Shown in pieces: positions 16,448 to 25,223 of a DNA stretch of 34,313 nt (positions are counted from its first letter, which is position 1; each line of letters opens with the position of its first letter). The notes below the pieces were generated by a model. That model worked only from the letters and a program-made list of their open reading frames with translations. It searched no databases and was not told the DNA's origin. The DNA is taken from the NCBI GenBank assembly GCA_043821115.1, contig JBDRDD010000027.1:1-34313 (forward strand). The letters are read 5' to 3'. The stretch comes from JBDRDD01 sp043821115. Lineage in GTDB: Bacteria; CAYTYR01; UBA6262; DAOVJB01. A program made the translations under genes and the position numbers.

Positions 16448-17370
16448 CGTATTTGATTTATCTTATTTTATACGGCTTTGTACTGACGGCTGCAGTTGGG
16501 CTTCTTGCCAGCTGGATTGACAGGAAGGTCACGGCAAGAGTCCAGTATCGCGTGGGTCCACCGCTATTGCAACCGCTTACTGATATAGTAAAGCTATTGG
16601 GGAAGGAAACACTTATCCCTAACGGTGTCTCGAAGCAGGTCTTTCTAAGTGCGCCCTTGGTTGGGCTGGCAAGTGTCATAGTGGTTTCCACTATACTGTG
16701 TCTCAATGCATTCAATACAAACCAGACTTTTATAGGCGATCTTATCGTGGTAATATATCTTTTAACCATTCCTTCAATAAGTATTATCATGGGTGGTTTT
16801 GCATCTGGAAATCCTCTCGCTAGTCTCGGGGCTTCCAGGGAGATGAAGCTTGTCTTAAGCTACGAGCTTCCTTTCGTTCTTGCCCTGCTTGTTCCGGTCA
16901 TTAAATCCGGTTTTTCAATAAAACTTGGTGAGATAATCACACAGCAGATCGAACATGGTGTTGTTATAGGCAGCTGGTCAGGATTTCTGGCTTTTGTGGT
17001 TGTGATCCTCTGCGTGCAGGCAAAACTGGCACTTGTTCCTTTCGATATTCCTGAAGCCGAAACTGAAATCGTAGGTGGTCCGCTAATCGAGTATTCCGGT
17101 TCCGCGCTTGCGGTCTACAGGCTCATGAAGAATATGCTCCTTTTCACGCTCCCGTTTTTTGTGATGATACTTTTTATGGGAGGCTTGAGACTTGACGGGG
17201 TAGGGCATATTATAGCAGGCATACTGAAATTTGTGGGTATTGTGGCAATTATAACTGTTATTAGAAATACCAATCCCAGGATACGTATTGATCAGGCGAT
17301 GAGGTTCTTCTGGGGGCCGATGACAATTCTTGCGATAATAAGCGTGATACTGGCATTATTAGATCACTAA
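16444..17370 (+). CDS. Group 4 hydrogenase membrane subunit, NuoH/HyfC/MbhM-like
   Basis: This 308-residue protein has about eight hydrophobic helices and the NuoH-family signatures WIDRKVTARVQYRVGPPLLQPL near the N-terminus, SREMKLVLSYELPFVLALL in the middle and PFDIPEAETEIVGGPLIEYSG in the third quarter. NuoH-like subunits anchor the hydrogenase arm to the membrane and form the link between redox chemistry and ion transport. The conserved Glu/Asp-rich loop (DIPEAETE) is intact. It sits between the polyferredoxin gene and the small subunit gene, in good order for a group 4 cluster. Confidence 0.93.
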   Translation: MTYLIYLILYGFVLTAAVGLLASWIDRKVTARVQYRVGPPLLQPLTDIVKLLGKETLIPNGVSKQVFLSAPLVGLASVIVVSTILCLNAFNTNQTFIGDLIVVIYLLTIPSISIIMGGFASGNPLASLGASREMKLVLSYELPFVLALLVPVIKSGFSIKLGEIITQQIEHGVVIGSWSGFLAFVVVILCVQAKLALVPFDIPEAETEIVGGPLIEYSGSALAVYRLMKNMLLFTLPFFVMILFMGGLRLDGVGHIIAGILKFVGIVAIITVIRNTNPRIRIDQAMRFFWGPMTILAIISVILALLDH

Positions 17371-17391
17371 TTCAAATATAAGGTTCTTAAA

Positions 17392-17832
17392 ATGAGCATG
17401 AAGTTAAAAGCACTCCTAAAATCTCCATGGGTATTTCATCTCTCAACAGGCAGCTGTAATAACTGCGATATAGAGATACTTGACTGTCTTACCCCTCGCT
17501 TTGATGTGGAGAGGTTCGGCATGCTTCTTGTCGGCAGTATTAAGCATGCTGATGTTCTATTGGTTACCGGCTCATGCAACCGTCAATCAGTCGAGAGATT
17601 AAAGAGACTCTATGAGCAGGTACCAAAGCCCTGCCTCGTGGTGGCGATAGGGGAGTGTTCCCTTTCACGAGGCATGTTTATTCACAGTTACAACTGTCCT
17701 CTGCCTCTGGATAAAATTATTCCTGTTGATGCGTATATCCCGGGATGCCCTCCTAAGCCGGAGGCAATTATATCCGGGGTCGTGAAGCTTGTGGAGAAAA
17801 TAAAAAAGCAAGTAAGTGAAGGTAAAAAATGA
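17392..17832 (+). CDS. Group 4 [NiFe] hydrogenase small subunit, NuoB/MbhJ-like
   Basis: At 146 residues this is the short group 4/NuoB type, which carries only the proximal [4Fe-4S] cluster. Ligands appear as Cys22 and Cys25 (GSCNNCDIE), Cys89 (GECSLSRG) and Cys119 (PGCPPKPE). The spacing Cys-x2-Cys differs from the tandem Cys-Cys of complex I NuoB and marks hydrogenases. It pairs with the large subunit encoded two genes downstream and passes electrons from the ferredoxin subunits to the NiFe site. Its stop overlaps the next start by four bases. Confidence 0.95.
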   Translation: MSMKLKALLKSPWVFHLSTGSCNNCDIEILDCLTPRFDVERFGMLLVGSIKHADVLLVTGSCNRQSVERLKRLYEQVPKPCLVVAIGECSLSRGMFIHSYNCPLPLDKIIPVDAYIPGCPPKPEAIISGVVKLVEKIKKQVSEGKK

Positions 17833-18302
17833 AAAGAGAAGACGTTCTTAAAGATCTGAAGGCAAAATTCAAAGAAGATATAATCGATGTATTTGAGAAA
17901 TCCCCCATGAGGGTCTACATCGGGATTAAACCTGAAGCGATTGTAAAGATGGCATCATACATCTTCAAGGATTTGGGTGCAAGATTCAATATTGCTTCAG
18001 GCCTTGATGCGAGAACACATATGGAAATTCTTTATCACTTTACTATAGAGGAGATAAATCTTGTAATTTCACTCAGGGTAAAGCTTGACAAAACACATCC
18101 GGAGATAGACTCTCTTGCTCCTTCTTTTGAGGCTGCAAATTGGGTGGAGAGAGAGATACATGAACTTCTGGGGATCAATTTCAAGGGCCATCCTGATTTG
18201 AGAAGGCTGCTTTTGTCGGATGAATGGCCGGATGGTGTCTACCCATTAAGATGTGATTATAAAGAGTGGGATGAGAAAGCTATCAGGGATAGGGGCGTAT
18301 AG
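17829..18302 (+). CDS. Group 4 hydrogenase NuoC/MbhK-like subunit
   Basis: The 157-residue product carries the complex I 30-kDa subunit fold: VISLRVKLDKTHPEIDSLAPSF followed by WVEREIHELLGINFKGHPDLRRLLL and GVYPLRCDY, the classic NuoC signature. It has no cofactor and packs against the large subunit. NuoC is a separate gene here, as in Mbh and Ech, not fused to NuoD as in HycE. The ATG overlaps the end of the small subunit gene. Confidence 0.93.
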   Translation: MKREDVLKDLKAKFKEDIIDVFEKSPMRVYIGIKPEAIVKMASYIFKDLGARFNIASGLDARTHMEILYHFTIEEINLVISLRVKLDKTHPEIDSLAPSFEAANWVEREIHELLGINFKGHPDLRRLLLSDEWPDGVYPLRCDYKEWDEKAIRDRGV

Positions 18303-18306
18303 TATA

Positions 18307-19488
18307 ATGGCAAAAACAATAGTTCCAATCGGACCGTATCATCCTTTACAGGAAGAACCGGAATTTTTCACCCTTACGGTTGAAGGGGAAACGGTTGTGG
18401 ATGTTGACGTTAGGGTAGGTTATAATCACAGGGGGATCGAAAAACTCTCTGAGATGAAGACATTTGACCAGTCAACCTTCGTTATAGAGCGTATTTGCGG
18501 TATATGTTCCACAAGCCATCCATTTGCCTATACCAGGGCGGTGGAGGATATTATACCGATTGAAGTCCCTGAGAGGGCAAAATATATAAGAACAATTATA
18601 GCAGAGGGAGAACGGATACATTCTCATCTGCTGTGGTTGGGACTTGCCGGACATTTTCTAGGTTATAATACGGTATATATGTGGGCATGGAAGTTAAGGG
18701 AAGAAATCCTTGATGTGATGGAAATTCTTTCCGGAAACAGAAATAATTATGCTATGTTCAAGCCCGGTGGTGTGAGAAGGGACATTAAGGCTGAGGATAT
18801 TCCTCTTGTTGTTAAGAAGATAGATTCCATTATTCCCACACTTGTAATGCTCAAGAAAGCAGTGCTGGATGATCCCGTGCTTCATGCCAGGACAAAAGGG
18901 GTGGGAATCCTTTCCAAAGAGGATGCGATCAATTATTCTGCCCTTGGACCGACTGCCCGTGCTTCAGGGATCGCGCGAGATTTAAGGAAGGATTGTCCCT
19001 ATGGAGCATATGATCAATTAGAGTGGGACATGATTGTAACCCAGAATGGAGATGTCTTTGATAAAGCAGTGGTTAGAATTCTAGAAACATTTGAATCTAT
19101 AAAAATTATGAAACATTGCCTGCTCAATCTTCCTAAGGGGGAAATAGACCTGAATATAAAAGACATTCCTCCAGGGGAAGGTATCGGGCATATTGAAGCT
19201 CCACGTGGTGAAACTTTCCATTACGTGAGAAGTGACGGTACCAACAGGCCAGCACGTCACAAAGTCAGAGCTCCTACTTTTATGAACCTGCCTACCTACA
19301 AAGCGACTGTGATAGGGGAGACAATATCCGATACGACGATCATACTTGCTGCCATCGATCCGTGCTATTGCTGTACGGAGAGAATGGCGGTGCGTAACAT
19401 AAAAGGCAAGAAACTCTATACAGGTGAAGATTTAATCAGGCTTTCTCAAGAGAAGACCGAGAAAATAAGAAGAAAGATGGGAGTATGA
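18307..19488 (+). CDS. Group 4 [NiFe] hydrogenase large (catalytic) subunit, NuoD/MbhL-like
   Basis: The NiFe ligands are all present: Cys64 and Cys67 in ERICGICSTSH and Cys353 and Cys356 in DPCYCCTER, so this is a true hydrogenase rather than a complex I or MBX homologue. I start it at the ATG at 18307 (393 residues), four bases after the NuoC-like stop; an in-frame ATG at 18253 would add 18 residues inside the previous gene. After Arg359 a 34-residue tail remains, the expected peptide removed by a HycI-type protease, and such a gene lies downstream at 25857. Its stop overlaps the next start by four bases. Confidence 0.96.
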   Translation: MAKTIVPIGPYHPLQEEPEFFTLTVEGETVVDVDVRVGYNHRGIEKLSEMKTFDQSTFVIERICGICSTSHPFAYTRAVEDIIPIEVPERAKYIRTIIAEGERIHSHLLWLGLAGHFLGYNTVYMWAWKLREEILDVMEILSGNRNNYAMFKPGGVRRDIKAEDIPLVVKKIDSIIPTLVMLKKAVLDDPVLHARTKGVGILSKEDAINYSALGPTARASGIARDLRKDCPYGAYDQLEWDMIVTQNGDVFDKAVVRILETFESIKIMKHCLLNLPKGEIDLNIKDIPPGEGIGHIEAPRGETFHYVRSDGTNRPARHKVRAPTFMNLPTYKATVIGETISDTTIILAAIDPCYCCTERMAVRNIKGKKLYTGEDLIRLSQEKTEKIRRKMGV

Positions 19489-21143
19489 TGATCTTAAGTA
19501 CAGAGTTATTCAAATTCGATGCCCTGTCTGATTTTGTAGCTATATTCATTACTCTTTTTTCCTTGCTTATCCTGATTTATTCTTTTGGATACATGCGGCA
19601 GAGAAAAGGGATGATGTTGTATTACCTCTACATAGTGCTCACATTTATCGCCTCCCTGGGCGCTGTGTTTTCAAACAACCTCATACTTTTTATCGTATTC
19701 TGGGGATTCCTGGGAATACTGCTTTACCTTCTGATAGGTTTTGGACAGAAGGAAAATACTCCTGCCACGGCAAAGAAAGCCTTTATCATAATAGGTGGTA
19801 GTGATGCATTGATGCTTTTGGGCTTAGCGCTCATCTGGCGTATTGCAGGATCCTTGCAGATGGATAAAATAAGCATAGCACTTGATAGCAAACTAGCAAT
19901 ATGGGCATATTTGTTTCTTGCCGCCGGTGCATTCGCTAAAGCGGGAGCTATGCCATTCCATACATGGGTTCCGGATACGGCCGAAGATGCTCCTACCCCG
20001 GTAGCTGCATTCTTACCCGCGTCTCTTGACAAGCTTTTAGGGATATATTTCCTTGCAAGGATTACGCTGTATATGTTTAAGATGAGTTCGGCTATGAATA
20101 CGTTCTTAATGGCAATTGGCAGTTTTACCATTGTTGCAGCGGTTATGATGGCACTCGTGCAGCATGACCTTAAGAAGCTTCTGGGATATCATGCGGTAAG
20201 CCAGGTTGGTTATATGGTGCTTGGAATTGGTACTGGTAATCCTATAGGAATAGCCGGCGGATTATTCCATATGCTCAATAATGCCCTTTATAAATCATGC
20301 TTATTTCTGGGAGGGGGAGCCGTAGAAAAGGAAACAGGAACAACTGATCTTGGAAAACTAGGTGGCTTTGCAAAGGTGATGCCAATAACATTTGTAACTT
20401 TTTTAATAGCATCATTAGCTATATCAGGAGTTCCACCCCTTAACGGTTTTGCTTCCAAGTGGATGGTATACCAGGGTATTATAGAAACAAATAAAGACGG
20501 TGGGTTTCTCTGGATTTTATGGCTTGTTGCTGCTTTGTTTGGAAGTGCCCTTACATTGGCCAGCTTCATGAAACTCCTTCACGCTGTATTTTTGGGCCAG
20601 CGTTCACCATCCCTTAAGGGAACCGGTGATCAGCGCAAGGAAGCACCTCTAAGCATGTGGGTTCCAAGTGCTATTCTTGCGTTATTATGCATAATATTTG
20701 GTGTTTTTGCCTACCATGTTCCTATCAAGTTATTTCTCGCTGATGCTATCCCGGGGGATATTGTATGGTACGGTTTATGGAATTCAGGCCTTGCCACTAT
20801 TTTGATACTTGTGGGGATTGCTGTGGGAATTGTTATTTTCCTTTTGGGGACAATAGCAAAAACACGCCGGACAGAGATTTTTGTGGGTGGTGAGTCCGTC
20901 AAAGCGAATCCCGACATGAGGCTGTCCGGGACAGAGTTTTATAACACAGTCAAGGAAATGGGTTTCCTTGGCACTATGTATAGACTGGCAGCAAAGAAGG
21001 CTTTTGATATTTATTCGATAGGGGGCAGGATAATATCAGGATGTAACAGGTTGCTGGGAGGTTTGCATAATGGTGTACTGCCCACATATCTTTCATGGTG
21101 TCTGTTGGGAATGATAATCCTGTTTTTCCTATTATTAAGGTGA
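19485..21143 (+). CDS. NuoL/MrpA-N-like antiporter subunit, N-terminally short, with TM5 Glu replaced by Gly
   Basis: This 552-residue membrane protein belongs to the proton-conducting NuoL/M/N, Mrp and HyfB family. It keeps the TM7 lysine (Lys152 in AFAKAGAMPFHTWVPD), the broken-helix region MALVQHDLKKLLGYHAVSQVGYM and GVPPLNGFASKW. Two departures stand out. It begins near what is TM3 in the 505-residue MrpD paralogue of this operon, so it lacks about two helices. The key TM5 glutamate of the family is Gly74 (VFWGFLG). The C-terminal 90 residues have a long amphipathic region and a last helix, possibly a lateral helix. By gene order it replaces the N-terminal part of MrpA. Confidence 0.85.
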   Translation: MMILSTELFKFDALSDFVAIFITLFSLLILIYSFGYMRQRKGMMLYYLYIVLTFIASLGAVFSNNLILFIVFWGFLGILLYLLIGFGQKENTPATAKKAFIIIGGSDALMLLGLALIWRIAGSLQMDKISIALDSKLAIWAYLFLAAGAFAKAGAMPFHTWVPDTAEDAPTPVAAFLPASLDKLLGIYFLARITLYMFKMSSAMNTFLMAIGSFTIVAAVMMALVQHDLKKLLGYHAVSQVGYMVLGIGTGNPIGIAGGLFHMLNNALYKSCLFLGGGAVEKETGTTDLGKLGGFAKVMPITFVTFLIASLAISGVPPLNGFASKWMVYQGIIETNKDGGFLWILWLVAALFGSALTLASFMKLLHAVFLGQRSPSLKGTGDQRKEAPLSMWVPSAILALLCIIFGVFAYHVPIKLFLADAIPGDIVWYGLWNSGLATILILVGIAVGIVIFLLGTIAKTRRTEIFVGGESVKANPDMRLSGTEFYNTVKEMGFLGTMYRLAAKKAFDIYSIGGRIISGCNRLLGGLHNGVLPTYLSWCLLGMIILFFLLLR

Positions 21144-21147
21144 GGAT

Positions 21148-21699
21148 ATGGTAGAACTCTATATTTTACTCGCATTTATGATAGTCGGTGCAATAATCGC
21201 CATAGAAGTCGAGGATCTGCTTTCTTCGGTAATAGCAGTGGGCGCTGTTGGTCTTGGTCTGTCTATAGTGTTTTTGATACTGAAGGCTCCGGATGTTGCC
21301 ATAACGCAGCTTGTCGTAGAGATATTGTGCCTTATAATCTTGATACGTGCTACTCTTAAAAAAGACCTGCCGTTTTCAACTTCAGGCAGATGGTTCCTAA
21401 ATACGCTTATAACAATTGGGTTTATCATTGTATTTTTGGCTGTTGCTATAAAGTCACTTTATGATTTGCCGGAGTTTGGGAATCCAATTATGAGAGTCGC
21501 TGCAACCTATCTTAAGGAAGGACTGAGTAAAACAGGTGCCACAAACATGGTCGCTTCTGTGATACTCGATTTCAGGGCGTATGATACTCTGGGTGAAGCT
21601 ACGATTTTATTTACTGCTGTTATAGGAGTCTTGGCTATAGTGCGCAAAATTGGCCGCAAGGATCCCGGACAGGTGATAAAGGACGAGGAAAATGAGTAA
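21148..21699 (+). CDS. MbhD-MbhE-like subunit (C-terminal part of MrpA, DUF4040)
   Basis: The 183 residues correspond to the C-terminal domains of MrpA, encoded separately as MbhD and MbhE in Pyrococcus. The MbhD part has EVEDLLSSVIAVGAVGLGLS and APDVAITQLVVEI (about 21-63), and the MbhE part has NMVASVILDFRAYDTLGEATILF (about 132-155). Five to six membrane helices are likely. It starts four bases after the NuoL-like gene and overlaps mrpB by 8 bases. Together with the preceding gene it makes a split MrpA. Confidence 0.9.
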   Translation: MVELYILLAFMIVGAIIAIEVEDLLSSVIAVGAVGLGLSIVFLILKAPDVAITQLVVEILCLIILIRATLKKDLPFSTSGRWFLNTLITIGFIIVFLAVAIKSLYDLPEFGNPIMRVAATYLKEGLSKTGATNMVASVILDFRAYDTLGEATILFTAVIGVLAIVRKIGRKDPGQVIKDEENE

Positions 21700-22147
21700 A
21701 GAGCACGAAAAAGGGATGTCCATTATAGTAAAAACAATCACCAGGCTTACCGTGGGGCTTATCATTCTTTATGGTGTTTACATAGTCTTGCATGGCCATG
21801 TTTCTCCTGGAGGCGGCTTTGCCGGCGGAGTTATTATAGCGCTTTCTTTCATACATCTTATGCTCGCCTACGGCAAAGAGGTAGTGTTCAAGAAATTATC
21901 AAGAGCTGCGGCTTCCTTCTTGGAGAGCCTGGGTGCGATTCTATTTTTAGGGATAGCTCTTTTAGGTTTTGCAGGGGGGTATTTTTTCCTGAATTTCTTC
22001 GCGGATAAAGGCACGAGATTTAATCTATTCAGTGGCGGTATCATACCTCTTTGTAACATTGCCATAAGTCTTAAAGTTGGAGCTGGGCTTTTTGCTATAT
22101 TCGTCGCTCTGGTACTGGTAAAGCTTGAAACAGGGAGTAAAAAATGA
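21692..22147 (+). CDS. mrpB: Mrp-type Na+/H+ antiporter subunit B (MbhF-like)
   Basis: The 151-residue membrane protein has the MrpB signature IIVKTITRLTVGLIILYGVYIVLHGHVSPGGGFAGG at residues 8-45, followed by three more hydrophobic segments. In MBH the homologue (MbhF) is part of the ion-translocating module. It overlaps both neighbours, by 8 bases upstream and 4 downstream, consistent with coupled translation of the Mrp block. Confidence 0.93.
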   Translation: MSKEHEKGMSIIVKTITRLTVGLIILYGVYIVLHGHVSPGGGFAGGVIIALSFIHLMLAYGKEVVFKKLSRAAASFLESLGAILFLGIALLGFAGGYFFLNFFADKGTRFNLFSGGIIPLCNIAISLKVGAGLFAIFVALVLVKLETGSKK

Positions 22148-22488
22148 TTATTTATCTACTCTGTCTCGTATTGTTCTGCTGCGGGATTTACTGTATCCTG
22201 AGAAAGCGCAATATCATTAAAATTATCGTAGGTGTTATCATATCGGAATACGCGGTTAACCTCTTTTTTATATTGATCGCCTATCGCATGGGTGGACGTG
22301 CTCCTATCTTTTCACCATCACAAACAATTAAGGCTTCAGAGATGGTTGATCCGTTGCCACATGCACTGGTGCTGACTTCTATTGTGATCGGTCTTGCAAC
22401 GACGGCACTTCTGGTTGCGATCGCAATGAGAATATATGAGAAATACGGGACGTTTGATATAACAAAGATAAGAGAGTTAAAGGGATGA
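22144..22488 (+). CDS. mrpC: Mrp-type antiporter subunit C (NuoK/MbhG-like)
   Basis: This 114-residue protein has three membrane helices. IKIIVGVIISEYAVNLFFI resembles the conserved glutamate helix of NuoK/MnhC, and DPLPHALVLTSIVIGLATTALLVAIAMRI is the highly conserved MrpC C-terminal helix. It lies between mrpB and mrpD with four-base overlaps on both sides. Confidence 0.94.
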   Translation: MIIYLLCLVLFCCGIYCILRKRNIIKIIVGVIISEYAVNLFFILIAYRMGGRAPIFSPSQTIKASEMVDPLPHALVLTSIVIGLATTALLVAIAMRIYEKYGTFDITKIRELKG

Positions 22489-24002
22489 ACAATATTTTAA
22501 TCATAATACCGCTTTTTGTCATACTGCCGCTAGCAGGGGCTTTTTTAACCTCATTTATCGGTAAAAAGGTAAAAAACCTGCCTGATATGTTTGGTGTAGT
22601 TACATCTTTTGTTCTCTGTATTCTTGCGTTTCTAAGCGTGGGGCTTTATGAGCGTTATGGGGTTCTTACCTACAATATGGGCGGGTGGCCTCCTCCTGTA
22701 GGGATAGGGATGGTTTTGGACGGGCTCACTGCATTTATGCTGGTTACCGTTAACTTCGTGGCCTTTTGTATAGTCATCTATTCTGTAAGTTACATGGAAA
22801 AATTTACATCCAAGTGGAAATTCTATACATTGTTCTTCCTTATGCTTGCAGGCATGAATGGTGTTATAGTTACCGGTGACATGTTCAACCTGTTCGTATT
22901 CTTAGAGATTGCATCTGTAGCCAGCTATGCCCTGGTTGCATTCGGGACAGAGAGACATGAGCTTGAGGCAGCCTTTAAGTATGCAATTATGGGAACAGTA
23001 GGGTCGCTTTTTGTCCTTCTTGGCATAGCGTTCCTGTATGGGTATACATCCACTCTTAATATGGCTGATATGGGGAATGTTCTTGCCCAGAACGGTGCAA
23101 ACAATATAGTTCTCATGGTGAGTGTATTGTTCCTGATGGGTTTTGGACTTAAGGCAGCGCTTGTTCCTTTCCACGCGTGGTTGCCCGATGCCCATCCTTC
23201 AGCACCGGCTCCTATATCGGCTATGCTTTCCGGAGTTCTTATTAAATCCCTCGGGATTTATGCCATTTGCCGTATATTCTTTAACGTTTTCGGCATGAGT
23301 CCGGGGTTATCTTCTGTACTGCTATTCTTGGGCGCGGTATCCATGGTTGTAGGGGGATTACTTGCCCTCAAACAGACAGATTTCAAGAGGCTGCTTGCTT
23401 ACTCGTCAATCAGCCAGGTGGGCTACATCATTCTGGGTATCGGTCTTGGTACTCCTCTTGGAATACTTGGGGGACTATTTCATTTGTTCAATCACTCTAT
23501 ATTTAAGTCATTGCTTTTCTTGAATTCAGGGGCTGTAGAATATGCTACAGGCACAAGGGACATGGAGAAGATGGGAGGTTTATCCCAGAAGATGCCCATA
23601 ACGAGTACAACGAATTTTATAGGGTCCATGTCAATAGCAGGAATACCGCCTTTCAACGGTTTCTGGAGCAAACTTATTATAATAATAGCAGCGGTTGAAG
23701 CGGGTAGATATGGATATGCTTTCTTGGCGGTTCTGGTAAGCATCCTGACCCTGGCGATGTATATGAAAGTCATAAAGTCCGTATTTATGGGTAAATTAAA
23801 TGACTCGCTAGGTAAGATAAAAGAAATCCCGCTTTTGATGAAGTTATCAATGGGTATGCTGGCTTTTGTATGCCTTGTTGTTGGTTTGTTGAGCATTTAT
23901 GTGTTTATCGGTGGTATGAGTGAATATTTCCTTGGTAATGCTAAAGCAGTACTTCTGCAGGGAACAAACTATGCAAACATAGTGCTGGAAGGGATACGAT
24001 AG
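22485..24002 (+). CDS. mrpD: Mrp-type antiporter subunit D (NuoN/M-like, MbhH-like)
   Basis: The 505-residue, about 14-helix protein is a full-length antiporter-like subunit. Glu141 in FVFLEIASVASY is the TM5 glutamate, and the TM7 lysine is in GFGLKAALVPFHAWLPDAHPSAP. The broken helix has LKQTDFKRLLAYSSISQVGYI, and GIPPFNGFWSK supplies the distal lysine. These charged residues form the proposed ion path, so this subunit looks competent for ion transport, unlike its 552-residue partner upstream. mrpE starts two bases after its stop. Confidence 0.94.
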   Translation: MNNILIIIPLFVILPLAGAFLTSFIGKKVKNLPDMFGVVTSFVLCILAFLSVGLYERYGVLTYNMGGWPPPVGIGMVLDGLTAFMLVTVNFVAFCIVIYSVSYMEKFTSKWKFYTLFFLMLAGMNGVIVTGDMFNLFVFLEIASVASYALVAFGTERHELEAAFKYAIMGTVGSLFVLLGIAFLYGYTSTLNMADMGNVLAQNGANNIVLMVSVLFLMGFGLKAALVPFHAWLPDAHPSAPAPISAMLSGVLIKSLGIYAICRIFFNVFGMSPGLSSVLLFLGAVSMVVGGLLALKQTDFKRLLAYSSISQVGYIILGIGLGTPLGILGGLFHLFNHSIFKSLLFLNSGAVEYATGTRDMEKMGGLSQKMPITSTTNFIGSMSIAGIPPFNGFWSKLIIIIAAVEAGRYGYAFLAVLVSILTLAMYMKVIKSVFMGKLNDSLGKIKEIPLLMKLSMGMLAFVCLVVGLLSIYVFIGGMSEYFLGNAKAVLLQGTNYANIVLEGIR

Positions 24003-24003
24003 A

Positions 24004-24519
24004 GTGATAAATAAAAGTCGAGTAGTCTTGTTTGTCCTAGCTTTAGCGGTATGGTGTCTTTTGAACCTGGTTAGTGGTGCGGAGAACTTCGCGCAACATA
24101 TCGTGGTAGGTGTATTTATAGCGCTGTTTGTTGCTTTTATTACGGGAGACCTTTTTGTTACAAGGCCACATGTTCTCATGCAGCCTAAGCGTTACTGGTT
24201 TTTTATCACAACTTATGTTCCGGTGTTCCTGTGGGAGTGCTTCAAGGCGAATATCGATGTTGCTTATCGGGTCATACATCCAAACCTTCCTATAAACCCC
24301 GGAATAGTTAAGGTCAAAACAAAACTGAAAAGGGACACATCTCTTACGTTTTTGGCTAATTCAATCACACTTACCCCCGGTACATTAACAGTAGATATAG
24401 ATACAGATAAGGGTTTTCTTTACGTGCACTGGATTGATGTCAAATCCAAGGATGTTGAGGGTGCTACGAGAGATATAGTGGAGAGATTTGAAAAAATATT
24501 AGAAAAGATTTTTGAATAG
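24004..24519 (+). CDS. mrpE: Mrp-type antiporter subunit E (MbhA-like)
   Basis: The 171 residues begin with two membrane segments (VVLFVLALAVWCLLNLV and a second at about 33-49) and end in a soluble domain with LANSITLTPGTLTVDID and LYVHWIDV, the MnhE/MrpE signature. The start is GTG at 24004, two bases after the mrpD stop. In MBH the homologue is a small peripheral subunit of the antiporter module. Confidence 0.93.
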   Translation: MINKSRVVLFVLALAVWCLLNLVSGAENFAQHIVVGVFIALFVAFITGDLFVTRPHVLMQPKRYWFFITTYVPVFLWECFKANIDVAYRVIHPNLPINPGIVKVKTKLKRDTSLTFLANSITLTPGTLTVDIDTDKGFLYVHWIDVKSKDVEGATRDIVERFEKILEKIFE

Positions 24520-24522
24520 GAT

Positions 24523-24894
24523 ATGAAAATGTTAAGTAGATGGTTTATTGGGTTTATTCTGATAGTGGGGCTCTTGGTCTTGATTATAATTCGGCCGTTC
24601 CCTTTTCTTTTCTACCAGGGTTTACCTTATGTCGGACTGATCGGGAGAGCTCTTTATGTTATCATTCTTGCCTGTGTAATGTGTCTTTACCGTATCTGGA
24701 AAGGGCCTACCGGAGCTGACAGGATTGTTGCGATAGATATACTTGGCATTATGATAGTCGGTTTGTGTGCGCTTTTAAGCATATCAACGGGGCGTTCCTG
24801 GTATATTGATATAGGTATAGCCTGGGCACTTCAGAGTTTCATAAGTACTCTTGCGCTTTCAAAGTACTTGGAAGGAAGAAATTTTGATGAATAG
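24523..24894 (+). CDS. mrpF: Mrp-type antiporter subunit F (MbhB-like)
   Basis: This 123-residue protein has the MrpF motif YRIWKGPTGADRIVAIDILGIMIVGL in its middle and three helices. The N-terminus is about 30 residues longer than usual, with an extra hydrophobic segment FILIVGLLVLIIIRPFPFL. ATG 24523 is used; an in-frame ATG at 24529 is possible. It overlaps mrpG by 8 bases. Confidence 0.92.
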   Translation: MKMLSRWFIGFILIVGLLVLIIIRPFPFLFYQGLPYVGLIGRALYVIILACVMCLYRIWKGPTGADRIVAIDILGIMIVGLCALLSISTGRSWYIDIGIAWALQSFISTLALSKYLEGRNFDE

Positions 24895-25219
24895 CATAGG
24901 ATTTATTTTCATCACCGTAGGTTTAGCGTTTGATGTCTTTGGTTGTGTCGGGTTAGTTCGCCTTCCTGATGTATATAACCGTTTGCAGGCAGCGACTAAA
25001 TGTGTCACTTTGGGAACATGCAGTATACTTTTCGGTACATTCCTTATAGTTGGATTTACAGCTGCTGGAATAAAAGCATTATTATGTATAGTATTTCTTA
25101 TATTGACCTCACCGGTCGCGGCACATGCGATTGCTAGGGGAGCACATAGAGCAGGCGTGAAGCTCTGGAGTGGTAGTGTTATAGACAGGTATGCAGAAGA
25201 TAAAGAGGGAGAAGCCTGA
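24887..25219 (+). CDS. mrpG: Mrp-type antiporter subunit G (MbhC-like)
   Basis: I choose the ATG at 24887 (110 residues), with GGAAGGAAG just upstream, over an in-frame ATG at 24851 that lies well inside mrpF and adds 12 charged residues. The product has the MrpG signature GCVGLVRLPDVYNRLQAATKC and ILTSPVAAHAIARGAHRAG, with three helices. It closes the Mrp block. Confidence 0.93.
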   Translation: MNSIGFIFITVGLAFDVFGCVGLVRLPDVYNRLQAATKCVTLGTCSILFGTFLIVGFTAAGIKALLCIVFLILTSPVAAHAIARGAHRAGVKLWSGSVIDRYAEDKEGEA

Positions 25220-25223
25220 TAGG

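Noticed and set aside
18253..18306. Upstream start for the hydrogenase large subunit
   Set aside because: It would add 18 residues lying within the NuoC-like gene; the ATG at 18307 is four bases after that stop and gives the usual N-terminus.
18307..19488. Possibility that the NuoD-like gene is a complex I or MBX/MBS (sulfane reductase) homologue rather than a hydrogenase
   Set aside because: Both CxxC motifs that bind NiFe are present (Cys64/67 and Cys353/356), and hycI and hyp genes follow; complex I and MBX-type proteins lose these ligands.
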